NCBI RefSeq assembly: GCF_002289565.1 | Contig: NZ_NTFY01000032.1 | Location: 62,001 to 126,000 of the forward strand | Length of the DNA stretch: 64,000 nucleotides | Reading direction: 5' to 3' | Origin: Rhodopirellula sp. SM50 | Lineage (GTDB): Bacteria; Planctomycetota; Planctomycetia; Pirellulales; Pirellulaceae | In this document: piece by piece, positions 9,214-21,649 of the stretch | How positions within the stretch are numbered: position 1 is the stretch's first letter | How the letters are laid out: every line of letters begins with the position of its first letter | Made by a program: the position numbers and the translations under genes | The notes under the pieces: model-generated | Told to the model about the DNA's origin: nothing | The model's input: the letters and a program-made list of their open reading frames with translations, nothing else | Databases searched by the model: none

Positions 9214-9431
9214 CTGTTCAGCCTTGAGGCGATTCCCGGTCGCTGCGACGCAGCGGCAGTGGGCGGCGAACGCTCAATACCGCTCAGTTAAGCGTGGTTT
9301 CCTCAGCTCGGTGCCCGTAGGCTCGCGCCAAACGGCTGATATTCGTTTGACATCAGCCGGTTCGCGCCAGCTCGAGCGGCACCTCCGCTTGTCATCACTT
9401 AGCAGTATGAGGCGAACGCCCGGACACCAAC
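9214..9431. repeat. Palindromic host repeat R3 interrupted by MITE copy A
   Basis: The outer part (about 9214-9274 and 9411-9431) is a palindromic repeat R3 with the inner hairpin 'GTCGCTGCGACGCAGCGGC' and the end 'GGACACCAAC'. It is homologous, in the same orientation relative to the insertion but reversed on the chromosome, to 10902-11122. The MITE-like element at 9275-9410 splits it. Confidence 0.85.
9275..9410 (-). mobile_element. MITE-like element, copy A (136 bp)
   Basis: Starts CAATACCGCTCAGTTAAGC and ends ...CTTAGCAGTATGA, imperfect terminal inverted repeats, with the distal third diverged from the other copies. It is flanked by direct repeats GGCGAACGCT (9265-9274) and GGCGAACGCC (9411-9420). 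The inner block 'GGCTCGCGCCAAACGGCTGA' is shared with copies B and C, but in inverse orientation. No coding capacity. Confidence 0.85.
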
Positions 9432-9600
9432 ACGCATGCCCGTGCCGTTCCGCAGTTCCCTTCCGCAGTGGCCATTCCACCCTGGGACTATTGTGCTAGT
9501 CGGCGGGTCGATCGTCAAGGTTTGGGGTTTCAGGGGAGTGTAGGCTGGGGGGCATCAATGAACAGGTTGTCTGATGAATCGAGCCCCAAAGGATCAAATC

Positions 9601-10884
9601 ATGAGCGATGCGGCGAAGGTGACGGCAGCGTTTGAGCTGGCGTCGGAGCGATACCAGGCTCTCGGCGTTAACGTGCAAGCTGCACTCCAACGGCTTGCAG
9701 AAATCTCGATTTCAGTTCACTGCTGGCAAGGTGATGATGTCGCCGGTTTTGAAAGTGACTCCGGTGCGCTCGGCGATGGTCTGGCCGTCACCGGGAACTA
9801 TCCCGGACGCGCCCGAACGGCGGATGAGTTGCGTAGCGACCTTGAACTCGCCTACTCCTTGATCCCCGGAAAACACCGTTTGAATTTGCACGCGATCTAT
9901 GGGGAATTCGACGGGCCGGTGGATCGCGATGAAATCGATATCGAACACTTCCAGGGCTGGATCGATTGGACGCGCGACCGAGGGATCAAACTGGACTTCA
10001 ACCCCAGCTACTTCTCTCACCCCAAAGCATCCGACGGTTTCACGTTGTCGCATCCGGATGCCGGGATACGCCAATTTTGGATCGATCACGGAATCGCGTG
10101 TCGCAAGATCGCCGCGGCAATGGGAGCGGCTCAGGGCGGACCATGCGTCAACAATTTCTGGGTGCCCGACGGTTTCAAAGATACCCCCGCAAGCCGCAAA
10201 GCGCCGCGGGAACGGTTGGCCGCTTCTCTTGATGAGGTATTCGCCGAAGCCCTACCGCGAGACCAGACGTTAGACGCGGTCGAATGCAAGCTGTTCGGGA
10301 TCGGAAGTGAGAGCTACGTCGTCGGTTCGCATGAGTTCTACATGGGCTATGCCATTTCGCGGGACAAAGTCTTGTGCTTGGATGCGGGGCACTTTCATCC
10401 GACCGAAGTCATCTCGGACAAAATTTCCTCGGCGTTGATGTATGTGCCCGAGCTGTTGTTGCACGTCAGCCGCGGTGTGCGATGGGACAGTGATCACGTC
10501 GTCACCTACAACGATGAATTGCAGGCGATCATGCAAGAGATTGTTCGCGGCGACTATCTCGGCAGGGTGCATATTGGGTTAGACTTCTTCGATGCCAGTA
10601 TCAATCGTGTCGCCGCTTGGGCGATCGGCACTCGCAACGCGCTGAAAGCCCTGCTTGCGGCGCTGCTTGAGCCGACCGAGACGCTTCAGCAGCTCGAGCG
10701 AGACGGCGACTTGACCGCTCGGCTGGCCGTGATGGAAGAACAGAAGACGATGCCACTGGGAGCGGTTTGGGACCACTACTGTGAGTCAATGGGCGTTCCC
10801 GTTGGTGCGGAGTGGCTGGAAAAGGTTCGACAGTACGAAACGACAGTCACGTCTCGTCGAAGCGAAGAATCGGTTGCGGGATAA
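9601..10884 (+). CDS. rhaA: L-rhamnose isomerase (EC 5.3.1.14)
   Basis: Converts L-rhamnose to L-rhamnulose in the cytoplasm, the first catabolic step. The 427-residue protein shows the family blocks '[12 protein letters not shown]', '[10 protein letters not shown]', '[14 protein letters not shown]', '[12 protein letters not shown]', '[19 protein letters not shown]' and '[10 protein letters not shown]'; the His and Asp residues in the last three are metal and substrate ligands in characterised RhaA. I choose the ATG at 9601, eight bases after AAAGGA; an ATG at 9574 would add nine residues. It is divergent from the AraC gene and followed by the permease after a 315-base repeat-filled gap. No rhamnulokinase or aldolase gene lies in the window. 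Confidence 0.96.
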   Translation: MSDAAKVTAAFELASERYQALGVNVQAALQRLAEISISVHCWQGDDVAGFESDSGALGDGLAVTGNYPGRARTADELRSDLELAYSLIPGKHRLNLHAIYGEFDGPVDRDEIDIEHFQGWIDWTRDRGIKLDFNPSYFSHPKASDGFTLSHPDAGIRQFWIDHGIACRKIAAAMGAAQGGPCVNNFWVPDGFKDTPASRKAPRERLAASLDEVFAEALPRDQTLDAVECKLFGIGSESYVVGSHEFYMGYAISRDKVLCLDAGHFHPTEVISDKISSALMYVPELLLHVSRGVRWDSDHVVTYNDELQAIMQEIVRGDYLGRVHIGLDFFDASINRVAAWAIGTRNALKALLAALLEPTETLQQLERDGDLTARLAVMEEQKTMPLGAVWDHYCESMGVPVGAEWLEKVRQYETTVTSRRSEESVAG

Positions 10885-10901
10885 ACAGGGACTCAGCGAC
10901 C

Positions 10902-11122
10902 GTTGGTGTGCAGGCTTTAGCCCAATACCGCTAAGTTAAGCTCGACGGGGAGGCCCGGACGCTGGCGCGAACCGGCTGATGTCAAACGAATATCAGCCGT
11001 TTGGCGCGAGCCTACGGGCACCGAGTTGAGGAAACCACGCTTAACTTAGCGGTATTGGGCTTTAGCCGCCGCGGGTCGCTGCGGCGCAGCGACAAGCAGT
11101 CGCCTAAAGGCTGGACACCAAC
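10902..11122. repeat. Palindromic host repeat R3 interrupted by MITE copy B
   Basis: The outer arms are GTTGGTGTGCAGGCTTTAG (from 10902) and CTAAAGGCTGGACACCAAC (to 11122), complementary except for two positions. An internal hairpin 'GTCGCTGCGGCGCAGCGAC' lies on the right side. Removing the element at 10923-11057 with one direct repeat would leave a 76-bp palindrome. Confidence 0.88.
10923..11057 (+). mobile_element. MITE-like element, copy B (135 bp)
   Basis: Perfect terminal inverted repeats CAATACCGCTAAGTTAAGC / GCTTAACTTAGCGGTATTG. It is flanked by perfect 10-bp direct repeats GGCTTTAGCC (10913-10922 and 11058-11067), which look like a target-site duplication. The interior contains a near-palindromic 'CGAACCGGCTGATG ... 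CATATCAGCCG'-type block but no gene. Confidence 0.9.
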
Positions 11123-11200
11123 TGATGCTCAACCGCGTTTCCGCTCGATCAACTCAACCCGGAAACCGTATATTTTACTAAGCACTAATCAGGAAATTCC

Positions 11201-12634
11201 ATGAGCGAAGAAACGTCAAATTCGGGCGGAGAATTTGAACGCGAACCGGTGCCGGATTCGGCGTTACTGGGGAGCGGCAAGTTTTGGGGGATGTATGCGG
11301 GCGAACACGCCGCGGGAACGGAGTTCATGATCGGACCGCTGTTTCTGGCGGCCGGTGCAAGTTTGTCCGACCTGATTCTCGGACTGCTACTGGGCAACAT
11401 TCTGGCGGTGTTGACGTGGCGATTCCTGGTCGTGCCGATCGCGATGGCGAAGCGGATGACGTTGTACTATCAACTCGAACGCATCGCCGGCGGCTCGTTG
11501 GTCAAGTTTTACAACCTGGTCAATGGCCTGCTGTTTTGCTTTCTTGCCGGTGCGATGGTCACCGTCTCGGCGTCCGCAGTGGGAGTCCCCTTCGGCATCA
11601 CCTTCGATGTCCCAGCGAACATGTTCGGGCTGAGCAACCCGTCTTTCACGGCGCTGGTGGCGATTGTTGGCGTGGTCATTGCAACGGTTGCAGCCGGTGG
11701 CTACGAGCGTGTTGCTCGGGTGGCCAACATCGCCGCACCTTGGATGATCGCGGTGTTTGCCGCTTGCGGAATTGTGTCGCTCGGGCAGATGGAAGCAACC
11801 AGCATGGCCGCGCTTTCGGAAGGCCAGTTCTGGTCCGACGCGATCGCTTTCGTGCAGGAAAAGAACGGGCCACAAACGTTCGGTTTTTGGCAGATCGTTG
11901 TGTTCGCCTGGCTGTGTAACGGAGCGATGCACTTCGGGATGGCGGATCTGTCTATCTTCCGATTCGCAAAATCCAAAGCCTCGGGCTGGGCACCTGCCAT
12001 CGGCATGTTCTTGGGCCACTACATGGCCTGGATCTCGGCCGGGTTGTTGTTGGCGGCATTGATCAAACTTCAACCGAGCCTGGCACTTGGCGACGACGGC
12101 AAGGTCACCGCAAATCCCGGGCTGCTGGCGTTTCAATCGCTCGGCTGGGCCGGCATCATCTGCGTGGTGATCGCCGGTTGGACGACCGCAAACCCGACGA
12201 TCTATCGCGCCGGACTTGCCTTCCAAGGCATCTTACCGAACAGTTCACGCGCCGCGATGACTTTGGTTGCGGGAGCTGTTGCGACCATCGCGGGTGCCTT
12301 TCCCAATCTGTCGGCTCAGTTACTCGGCTTTGTCGGCACGTACGGAACCGTTCTCGGTCCGATGGGGGCGGTGATCTTCGTCGACTTTTATCTGATGAAA
12401 AAGTTTGGTCTGCAAAACGAGTACGCCACCCACAGCGGAACCAAAATCAACCTTGCCGTGATGATCGCGTGGCTGCTTCCCGTCGCGGTTGGCCTGTATC
12501 TGATTTTTCAACAGGGCGTGTTTGCCGCTTACGCGGTGATTCCCTGCTGGATCGCTTGCGGAGCGCTGTACATCGTTCTCAGTAAGTTCACGCAGAAAGC
12601 ATCGGGTGATTCCCGAGCAACCGCATCCTCTTAA
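11201..12634 (+). CDS. NCS1-family (cytosine/purine permease-like) transporter
   Basis: A 477-residue membrane protein of about twelve helices. The N-terminus 'GSGKFWGMYAGEHAAGTEF' followed by 'GASLSDLILGLLLGNILAVL' is the NCS1 pattern (nucleobase-cation symport). A tight ribosome site (AGGAA) precedes the ATG. NCS1 proteins classically import cytosine, purines, allantoin or thiamine with Na+ or H+, but this gene lies directly between rhaA and an alpha-L-rhamnosidase and is followed by a small membrane protein. A role in sugar or rhamnoside uptake is therefore suggested by context only; the family assignment is the firmer part. Confidence 0.85.
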   Translation: MSEETSNSGGEFEREPVPDSALLGSGKFWGMYAGEHAAGTEFMIGPLFLAAGASLSDLILGLLLGNILAVLTWRFLVVPIAMAKRMTLYYQLERIAGGSLVKFYNLVNGLLFCFLAGAMVTVSASAVGVPFGITFDVPANMFGLSNPSFTALVAIVGVVIATVAAGGYERVARVANIAAPWMIAVFAACGIVSLGQMEATSMAALSEGQFWSDAIAFVQEKNGPQTFGFWQIVVFAWLCNGAMHFGMADLSIFRFAKSKASGWAPAIGMFLGHYMAWISAGLLLAALIKLQPSLALGDDGKVTANPGLLAFQSLGWAGIICVVIAGWTTANPTIYRAGLAFQGILPNSSRAAMTLVAGAVATIAGAFPNLSAQLLGFVGTYGTVLGPMGAVIFVDFYLMKKFGLQNEYATHSGTKINLAVMIAWLLPVAVGLYLIFQQGVFAAYAVIPCWIACGALYIVLSKFTQKASGDSRATASS

Positions 12635-12653
12635 AACGCCACAGAGACTTACC

Positions 12654-12851
12654 ATGGACAAAATCGCCAAACTCATCTCGCTGATCACCCTCGGCCTCGT
12701 TGTCTTCCCCTGCCTGTTGTATTTCCTCGGCGCGATCGGACTCGATGCCGTGAAGTGGGCTGCGTTGGCCGGCACGATCGGATGGTTCATTTCCACGCCG
12801 ATGTGGATGAGCCGAAAATTGCCGGTCGACGCCAACCAGGTCGAGATCTAG
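12654..12851 (+). CDS. Small two-helix membrane protein (65 aa)
   Basis: A 65-residue protein with two hydrophobic helices ('LISLITLGLVVFPCLLYFLG' and 'AALAGTIGWFISTPMWM'), no domain I recognise. It begins 20 bases after the permease stop, with AGAGA upstream of the ATG, so it is probably translated with the permease. By position it may be a small accessory subunit of that transporter, an inference only. Confidence 0.75.
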   Translation: MDKIAKLISLITLGLVVFPCLLYFLGAIGLDAVKWAALAGTIGWFISTPMWMSRKLPVDANQVEI

Positions 12852-12884
12852 GGGCCGTCGACGACCGGGTCCCTCGCGGTCTAT

Positions 12885-15800
12885 TTGTCGAAATCCATCC
12901 GCACGCAAACTCAACTTATTGGTGGGAAATTGAAGTCCTTTGCAACTTTCATCACGTCATCGCTGGTCGCCGTTTTCTTGGCAACACATGTCAGCGCGAT
13001 CGAACCCGTGCAGCTGCGATGTGAATACGTTGAGAACCCCGTGGGGATTGACATCACGAAGCCGCGTCTGAGTTGGCAAATCGCATCCAGCGAACGTGGT
13101 CAGGCGCAGTCAGCGTACCGTGTCATCGTGGCATCCACCGCCGAAAACCTCGCGGGTAACATCGGGGATCGTTGGGACTCGGGAAAAGTCATTTCCGACC
13201 AGACACTCTTCGTTGAGTATGCAGGCCAGCCACTTAAAAGTCGTCAGCAGTGTTTCTGGAAGGTGCAGGTTTGGGACAACCATGAGTCCACCTCCACGAG
13301 CAGCAAACCAGCTTTGTGGTCGATGGGACTGCTGGACGACTCGGATTGGTCCGCCCAATACATCAGTTTTCGCGATGGTTCGCCGATCCACAAGAGCGTC
13401 GAAGAGCTTCACCTTCCGGCGGCACGACAATATCGCAGGGAGTTTTCCGCGGCCAAACAAGTCAAGCGTGCGACGATCTACGCAACCGCACTCGGCATCT
13501 ACGAGCTGCATCTCAACGGAACCCGCGTCGGCGATGCCTTGTTCGCCCCCGGTTGGACCGACTATCGACAACGTGCCTATTACAACACCTACGACGTCAC
13601 CGACTTGGTTCGCTCCGGCGACAACGCGATCGGTGCGTGGGTCGCCGACGGTTGGTACAGCGGCTACGTCGGCTTCGGCCTGCTGACGGGAATGGGAACG
13701 GAGAAGACCGGACGGGCAACGTACGGAAAAACGCCCGCGCTGATGTCCCAACTGGAGATCGAGTACACCGACGGGACAAGACAAGTCATCGCGACGGATG
13801 AGACTTGGAAGGTCACCGGCGATGGACCGATTCAGGAGGCCGACTTGCTGATGGGCGAATCCTATGACGCTCGAAAGGAAATGGATGGATGGGCGACGGC
13901 CGGATTTGATGACAGTGCGTGGCAGTCGGCGATCCTTGCCAAAGACAACGGCAGCCAAATTACAACGTTTTTTCAGCGTCGTAATCCGACGAAGCCGGGC
14001 GGGGGCGTGAAGAATCTGGGTGCCCAACGGGATCTCGGCTTCAAGCGTCCGAAGCTGGAAGCATTCCCCGGTGTTCCCGTTCGGGTGACCGAAGAGATTC
14101 CGGCCAAGCACGTCACGGAGCGTGAGCCAGGGACATTTGTGTTTGATCTCGGCCAGAACTTCGCGGGCACGATTCGGCTGAAGGTCAAAGGCGAAACCGG
14201 ACAACGGATCCAGATTCGCTATGGAGAAATGCTGCATCCGGATGGTCGGCTGATGACCGAGAACCTGCGGAAAGCCCGGGCAACGGACTTCTACACCTGC
14301 AACGGCGATCCCGACGGCGAAACCTACGTCCCACGATTTACCTTTCATGGATTTCAATTTGTCGAGGTCGCCAATTTTCCGGGCGACCTAACGCTGGATA
14401 CCGTTACCGGCCTGGTGACGCACAGCGACACGCCGTTGACCAGCGAATTTGAATGTAGCGACCCGATGGTCAATCAGCTCTTCAAAAACGTCGTTTGGAC
14501 GCAGCGTTCCAATTTCCTGGATCTGCCCACGGACTGCCCGCAGCGTGACGAGCGGATGGGTTGGACCGGTGACGCGCAGGCTTACGTTGCCACCGCGGCC
14601 TACAATGCGGACATCGGTGCGTTTTACACAAAGTGGTTGCGTGAGTTGATGGAATCGCAGCGGCCCAGCGGTGCGTTCCCCGGCTACGCTCCGTTTCCGT
14701 TCCAGCATGGCTGGGATTTCGGCACCGCCTGGGCGGATGCGGGTGTCATTTGTCCGTGGACGATCTGGCAGTTCTACGGCGACACACGAGTGATCGATGA
14801 TTGTTGGGAGCCGATGACACGGTTCATGCGTTGGCGCAAGGCAACCAGCGTCGGTGACCTTGGCATCACTCACGGAAACGCCTGGGGCGATTGGCTCGCC
14901 CAGGGTGCCGAAACGCCGCTGGACTATATCGACACGATTTATTTTGCGATTTCCGCCCGGATGATGTCCGAGATGGCGGAAGCCACAGGAAGACAGTCAG
15001 AAGCAAAAAGATACCAATCCCAGTTTGAAAAGACGAAAGCCGCCTTCCAGGCGAAGTACCTGAACGACGACGGCAGCATCAAGGTTAAAACGCAAACCGC
15101 TCATGCCCTTGCTTTGTTCGCCGATCTTGTCCCTCAAGATCAGCGTGCATCAACCGGACAACATCTTGCGACGATGCTTGGCGAAAATGGCAACCACATG
15201 GCGACTGGGTTTTTAGGTACCCGCCCGTTGTTGCCAGTTCTTTCAGCAGCCGGCCAGCATGACTTGGCGACGTTCCTGTTGCAATCGCGAGAGTTTCCTT
15301 CCTGGGGTTACGAGATCGCAAACGGAGCGACGACGATCTGGGAACGCTGGGACAGCTATACCAAAGAAGACGCGTTCGGCCGGCACAACGCCGCGATGAA
15401 TTCATTTTCTCACTATGCGTTTGGTGCGGTATGCGAATGGATGTTTGACACCTTGGCGGGGATTCAATCGGACGGTCCGGGATTCAAGAAAATCATCATT
15501 CGCCCGACGCCACCCTCACCGGGCAGCAATGCAATGCATGAGCCGATCCACTGGGTGCGTGCTTCCTACCAGTCGATCCGAGGCACGATTCGCAGCGATT
15601 GGAAACTGGCGGACGGGCGGTTCCACCTGAGCGTTTCAGTCCCCGCCAATACGACAGCGACGGTCTACCTTCCGACCAGCGATGCCGGCAGCATCACAGA
15701 GAGTGACAAACCTCTTGAGGGACATCGACACGTGAGAGTCCTCCGCAGTGATGCCAACGTCGCCGTCCTGGCGGTCGCATCGGGCAGCTACGAGTTTTCT

Positions 15801-16322
15801 GCAACCAGCGGTATCGCTCCGGCAACCGTTGCGTTGAAGACATCGACGCCCAAAGACAACTCGATCAATCCCAACGGTATCGACCTGAGCGGAGCGACGA
15901 AGTTGGCGTCATGGGATTTCACGAAACCGTCAGACCTGGAGAAGTGGACGGAGCGGAAAAGTGTCGAGATCCGCCAGCGCGACGGCAAGGCGTTTTTGAT
16001 TGCTACAGGAGAGGATTCGCAGATGGCGGCAAGGCTTGGCACGCCGGCCACTGGAAAGCTGGTCATTGAGTTGCGTGCGATGCCCGCAACGGGGGCAACC
16101 AGTCAGTTTTTCTGGGCACAACCCGGACGAGGTTTCAACGGCCAGCAACAAAGCAAACGGACGCTGCGAGAATCCGATCAAGTGAACGCCTACCTGTTTT
16201 CAATTCCCGGAGAACAACGCGTCGGCAAAATTCGCTTCGATCCATTCGCAACCTATGACCGGTACGCCGACGTTGGCGAAATGCTGATCGAATCAATCTC
16301 TGTCTATCAGCTCGCACAGTGA
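12885..16322 (+). CDS. Secreted alpha-L-rhamnosidase, GH78 (EC 3.2.1.40), with extra C-terminal module
   Basis: Removes terminal alpha-L-rhamnose from glycans. After a signal peptide ('TFITSSLVAVFLATHVSA') come the GH78 N-terminal beta domains ('LRCEYVENPVGIDITKPRLS' opening), the (alpha/alpha)6 barrel with 'DCPQRDERMGWTGDAQ' around residue 550 (general acid region) and 'GATTIWERWDSY' near residue 820 (second catalytic Glu), then a beta domain. Residues about 960-1145 form an additional module resembling the tail of the nearby sulfatase. No ATG fits: a TTG at 12885 keeps the longest frame, and a TTG at 12930, with GGTGGG upstream, would begin right at the signal peptide. It sits 34 bases after the small membrane gene, in the rhamnose cluster. 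Confidence 0.92.
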   Translation: MSKSIRTQTQLIGGKLKSFATFITSSLVAVFLATHVSAIEPVQLRCEYVENPVGIDITKPRLSWQIASSERGQAQSAYRVIVASTAENLAGNIGDRWDSGKVISDQTLFVEYAGQPLKSRQQCFWKVQVWDNHESTSTSSKPALWSMGLLDDSDWSAQYISFRDGSPIHKSVEELHLPAARQYRREFSAAKQVKRATIYATALGIYELHLNGTRVGDALFAPGWTDYRQRAYYNTYDVTDLVRSGDNAIGAWVADGWYSGYVGFGLLTGMGTEKTGRATYGKTPALMSQLEIEYTDGTRQVIATDETWKVTGDGPIQEADLLMGESYDARKEMDGWATAGFDDSAWQSAILAKDNGSQITTFFQRRNPTKPGGGVKNLGAQRDLGFKRPKLEAFPGVPVRVTEEIPAKHVTEREPGTFVFDLGQNFAGTIRLKVKGETGQRIQIRYGEMLHPDGRLMTENLRKARATDFYTCNGDPDGETYVPRFTFHGFQFVEVANFPGDLTLDTVTGLVTHSDTPLTSEFECSDPMVNQLFKNVVWTQRSNFLDLPTDCPQRDERMGWTGDAQAYVATAAYNADIGAFYTKWLRELMESQRPSGAFPGYAPFPFQHGWDFGTAWADAGVICPWTIWQFYGDTRVIDDCWEPMTRFMRWRKATSVGDLGITHGNAWGDWLAQGAETPLDYIDTIYFAISARMMSEMAEATGRQSEAKRYQSQFEKTKAAFQAKYLNDDGSIKVKTQTAHALALFADLVPQDQRASTGQHLATMLGENGNHMATGFLGTRPLLPVLSAAGQHDLATFLLQSREFPSWGYEIANGATTIWERWDSYTKEDAFGRHNAAMNSFSHYAFGAVCEWMFDTLAGIQSDGPGFKKIIIRPTPPSPGSNAMHEPIHWVRASYQSIRGTIRSDWKLADGRFHLSVSVPANTTATVYLPTSDAGSITESDKPLEGHRHVRVLRSDANVAVLAVASGSYEFSATSGIAPATVALKTSTPKDNSINPNGIDLSGATKLASWDFTKPSDLEKWTERKSVEIRQRDGKAFLIATGEDSQMAARLGTPATGKLVIELRAMPATGATSQFFWAQPGRGFNGQQQSKRTLRESDQVNAYLFSIPGEQRVGKIRFDPFATYDRYADVGEMLIESISVYQLAQ

Positions 16323-16590
16323 TTCACAGATCTTCGATGCACTTTGTTCCGAACCGATTTCATTGTCGCAACGCCAAGCTGTCTTGCAACGATTCGAGGT
16401 GTGTCGCATGACTTGGTTAAGTCGGCGGCAGGTCATCGGGGACACTGAACGACGGCGCCTATTGGTGGCGTTTCCGGACAGCCTCAGCATCGCGGCCTAC
16501 GGACGAGTGATGAAAGCGAACAGATGGATAGCCACAAAAAACACGACAAAACACAAAAATCCCGCAGCAAGAATGGCAGTTCCTGCAGCG
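16323..16590. other. Intergenic stretch, no feature recognised
   Basis: Between the rhamnosidase stop and the GxxExxY gene. It has no convincing reading frame, hairpin or repeat; the end is A-rich. Confidence 0.6.
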
Positions 16591-16980
16591 TTAAAGGAAA
16601 TCAACAGTCATTAAATACTTTTTTACCTGTAGTTTTGCTGCACCAAAATTGATCAGTAGGCCGGTTTCGATTCTGGACGATTTAAGGTAGCCAAGAATCT
16701 GCGCGACGTGTTCGTCGGTCGTCGCTTTGCATGCTTTGAGCTCGACGATGAGGCAGTCTTCTATGAATAGATCGGCGAAATATTCACCCAGGACCGTTCC
16801 GTCTTCATCGTAAACCGTCAATGGATGCTGCTGCCGCACCTTCAAACCTTGCTTGGCAAGCCGATTAACCAACGCATTCTCATAAACCTTTTCGAGGTGA
16901 CCGTTTCGGTGGTACTTATGAATCGCAAAGCTTGTTTCTCTGACAATGTCACACAGTGCGTTAATATTTTCCCAGCTCAT
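16591..16980 (-). CDS. GxxExxY protein
   Basis: A 129-residue protein of the PD-(D/E)XK-related GxxExxY family. The name motif is visible in 'NGHLEKVYENAL', followed by 'FADLFIEDCLIVELKA', where the acidic residues and Lys resemble the nuclease-fold core, and 'QILGYLKSSRIETGLLINFG'. Family function is not established; many members are encoded by environmental bacteria as isolated genes. The ATG at 16980 is the usual start ('MSWENINALCDIV'); the frame upstream is not family-like. The gene points toward the rhamnosidase and seems an independent insertion in this cluster. Confidence 0.88.
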   Translation of the reverse strand: MSWENINALCDIVRETSFAIHKYHRNGHLEKVYENALVNRLAKQGLKVRQQHPLTVYDEDGTVLGEYFADLFIEDCLIVELKACKATTDEHVAQILGYLKSSRIETGLLINFGAAKLQVKKYLMTVDFL

Positions 16981-17190
16981 TTTTGTGCATTCTCGTGTTT
17001 TTTGTGGCGATTGACCAAACCCCAACTTGGCCAATCTTGTCGATCTGTCGAAGGGCTGTCCACAATTTCGCAAGCCGTTTCGATTTGAGAATTGGAATTA
17101 TTCGGCAGCGAGATTCTACTGCCAAACGAAACAAGCCTCCTGAGTCGCATCATACACCCCACATCCTTGAATTCATGGTGCCCCTTGAAC

Positions 17191-19140
17191 ATGACAAACA
17201 ACACAGCGAACGATCGGCTACTGACGTTGCTCGGATGCACGTTGGCAACGTGGCTCTCGCTGATTCCCACAGTGTCAGCGAAACCGAATGTCGTCTTCAT
17301 TCTCGCCGATGATCTTGGCTGGAGCGACACGACCCTGTATGGCACGACATCATTCTATAAGACGCCGAACATCGAGCGTCTGGCTGCTCGCGGCATGACG
17401 TTCACCCGCGCCTACTCCGACAGTCCGTTGTGTTCGCCCACGCGAGCCAGCATTCTGACCGGGCTGAGCCCCGCGCGACATGGAATCACGACGCCGAATT
17501 GCCATTTGCCGATCGTGACCCTGGCGGCAACGGTCACGCCGTCCGGTCCTGCCAACCAAAAGGCGACGATTCCCAAACCGGTGACTCGGCTGACGACAGA
17601 CTACTACACGCTCGCCGAAATGTTCAAAGACAACGGCTATGCGACGGGGCATTTCGGAAAGTGGCATCTGGGTGCTGAACCCTATTCGCCGCTTGAACAC
17701 GGATTTGATGTGGACGTTCCTCATCATCCTGGTCCAGGCCCGGCGGGCAGTTATGTCGCCCCGTGGAAGTTTAAAGACTTCGACCACGATCCGGACGTCC
17801 CCGACCAACACCTGGAAGACCGGATGGCGAAGGAAGCCGTGGCGTTTCTTCAGCAGTACAAAGACGAACCGTTTTTCCTGAACTACTGGATGTTCAGTGT
17901 GCATGCGCCGTTCGATGCGAAGCGGTCGCTGATCGATAAGTATCGAAAGCAGGTCGACCCGAACGATCCGCAGCGGAGCCCAACGTATGCCGCCATGATC
18001 GAAAGCATGGATGATGCTGTCGGCACGTTGCTCGACACGCTCGATCGACTTGGTATCGCCGACAACACGATCATCGTGTTCGCCTCAGACAACGGTGGCA
18101 ACATGTACAACGAGGTCGACGGTACATCGGCGACCAGCAACGCTCCGCTTCGTGGCGGCAAAGCCACAATGTACGAAGGCGGAGTCCGCGGACCGGCAAT
18201 TGTGGTCTATCCCGGTCATGTCAAGGCCGGGTCGCATAGCGACGCTCGTATTCAAACCAGCGACTACTATCCGACTCTGCTGGACTTGCTCGAAATCGAT
18301 GCTCAGCCGGAGCAGACGTTCGATGGGATCAGCATCACCGCCGCACTCGACGGCAAGTCGCTCGATCGTGAAGCGATTTTCACTTACTTCCCACACTCGC
18401 CGCGGATTCCCGAGTGGCTGCCGCCGGCGGTGAGTGTGCATGCAGGCGACTGGAAACTGATTCGTGTTTTCTTCGGCGGCGATGACGGCAAACACGACTA
18501 CAAGCTTTTCAACTTGCGAGCGGACATCGGCGAACGGAACAATCTCGCCAAGGAACATCCTAAGCGGGTTCGCCAGTTGGACGCGATGATCGACGAGTTC
18601 CTGGAGGACACGAGGGCGGTTCTTCCCTTACCGAATCCTAAATTTGATCCGGCGAAGTTCGATCCGGACCAAATCGGCAAGGCCGCGTTGAAGGGCACAG
18701 GAACGAATCAAAAGAAGCCGCGGCGCAACGCAAAGCCCGTCGCAGGCTGGAAGCCCGGCGGCACCTGCGAACTGACACTCGAACAGGGGGCGCTAATCGT
18801 GACGAGCGTCGGAGGTGATCCGTACCTGAGCTTCACAATGCCTGACGCGGTCAAGGAGAAGTCGCTGATACTGAAGTTCAGCCTGGCGTCGCAAGCCGAT
18901 GGTCACGGACAGATTTTCTGGCAGGAACAGGGCGTTGCTCCACCTTTTTCGGCGAGTCGCTCCAAACCCTTTGACGTGCAGCATGATGGCGAAGCACACG
19001 AGTACAGCGTTTCATGGACTGCCCACAATCCCGTCGTGGCAATCCGCATCGATCCGGCGACGGCAAAAGGTCGCGTTCGACTTTCCAACATCCGGCTGAC
19101 CACCGACGACGGTGAAGAGGTTTACCGATGGAAATTCTGA
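17191..19140 (+). CDS. Secreted sulfatase (S1 family) with C-terminal beta module
   Basis: A 649-residue exported arylsulfatase-like enzyme that hydrolyses sulfate esters, probably on polysaccharide. A signal peptide ('[20 protein letters not shown]') precedes '[16 protein letters not shown]', which holds metal-binding Asp residues. The formylglycine motif is C-S-P-T-R with Cys81, so activation needs a formylglycine-generating enzyme not seen here. '[10 protein letters not shown]' and 'FASDNGGNM' supply further active-site residues. Residues about 510-649 are an extra beta-rich tail with '[11 protein letters not shown]', matching the tail of the GH78 enzyme upstream. I choose the ATG at 17191 because it begins the signal peptide. 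It converges on the hybrid kinase gene. Confidence 0.93.
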   Translation: MTNNTANDRLLTLLGCTLATWLSLIPTVSAKPNVVFILADDLGWSDTTLYGTTSFYKTPNIERLAARGMTFTRAYSDSPLCSPTRASILTGLSPARHGITTPNCHLPIVTLAATVTPSGPANQKATIPKPVTRLTTDYYTLAEMFKDNGYATGHFGKWHLGAEPYSPLEHGFDVDVPHHPGPGPAGSYVAPWKFKDFDHDPDVPDQHLEDRMAKEAVAFLQQYKDEPFFLNYWMFSVHAPFDAKRSLIDKYRKQVDPNDPQRSPTYAAMIESMDDAVGTLLDTLDRLGIADNTIIVFASDNGGNMYNEVDGTSATSNAPLRGGKATMYEGGVRGPAIVVYPGHVKAGSHSDARIQTSDYYPTLLDLLEIDAQPEQTFDGISITAALDGKSLDREAIFTYFPHSPRIPEWLPPAVSVHAGDWKLIRVFFGGDDGKHDYKLFNLRADIGERNNLAKEHPKRVRQLDAMIDEFLEDTRAVLPLPNPKFDPAKFDPDQIGKAALKGTGTNQKKPRRNAKPVAGWKPGGTCELTLEQGALIVTSVGGDPYLSFTMPDAVKEKSLILKFSLASQADGHGQIFWQEQGVAPPFSASRSKPFDVQHDGEAHEYSVSWTAHNPVVAIRIDPATAKGRVRLSNIRLTTDDGEEVYRWKF

Positions 19141-19180
19141 ACCGTTGTTTGTAGACGGGACTGCAAAGGATGGAGTGGAC

Positions 19181-21649
<2,469 letters not shown>

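Noticed and set aside
13110-14357. A 415-codon reverse-strand frame
   Set aside because: Antisense to the GH78 rhamnosidase; no ribosome site or motif.
16363-16614. An 83-codon plus-strand frame after the rhamnosidase
   Set aside because: No ribosome site, no motif, and it overlaps the GxxExxY gene end.
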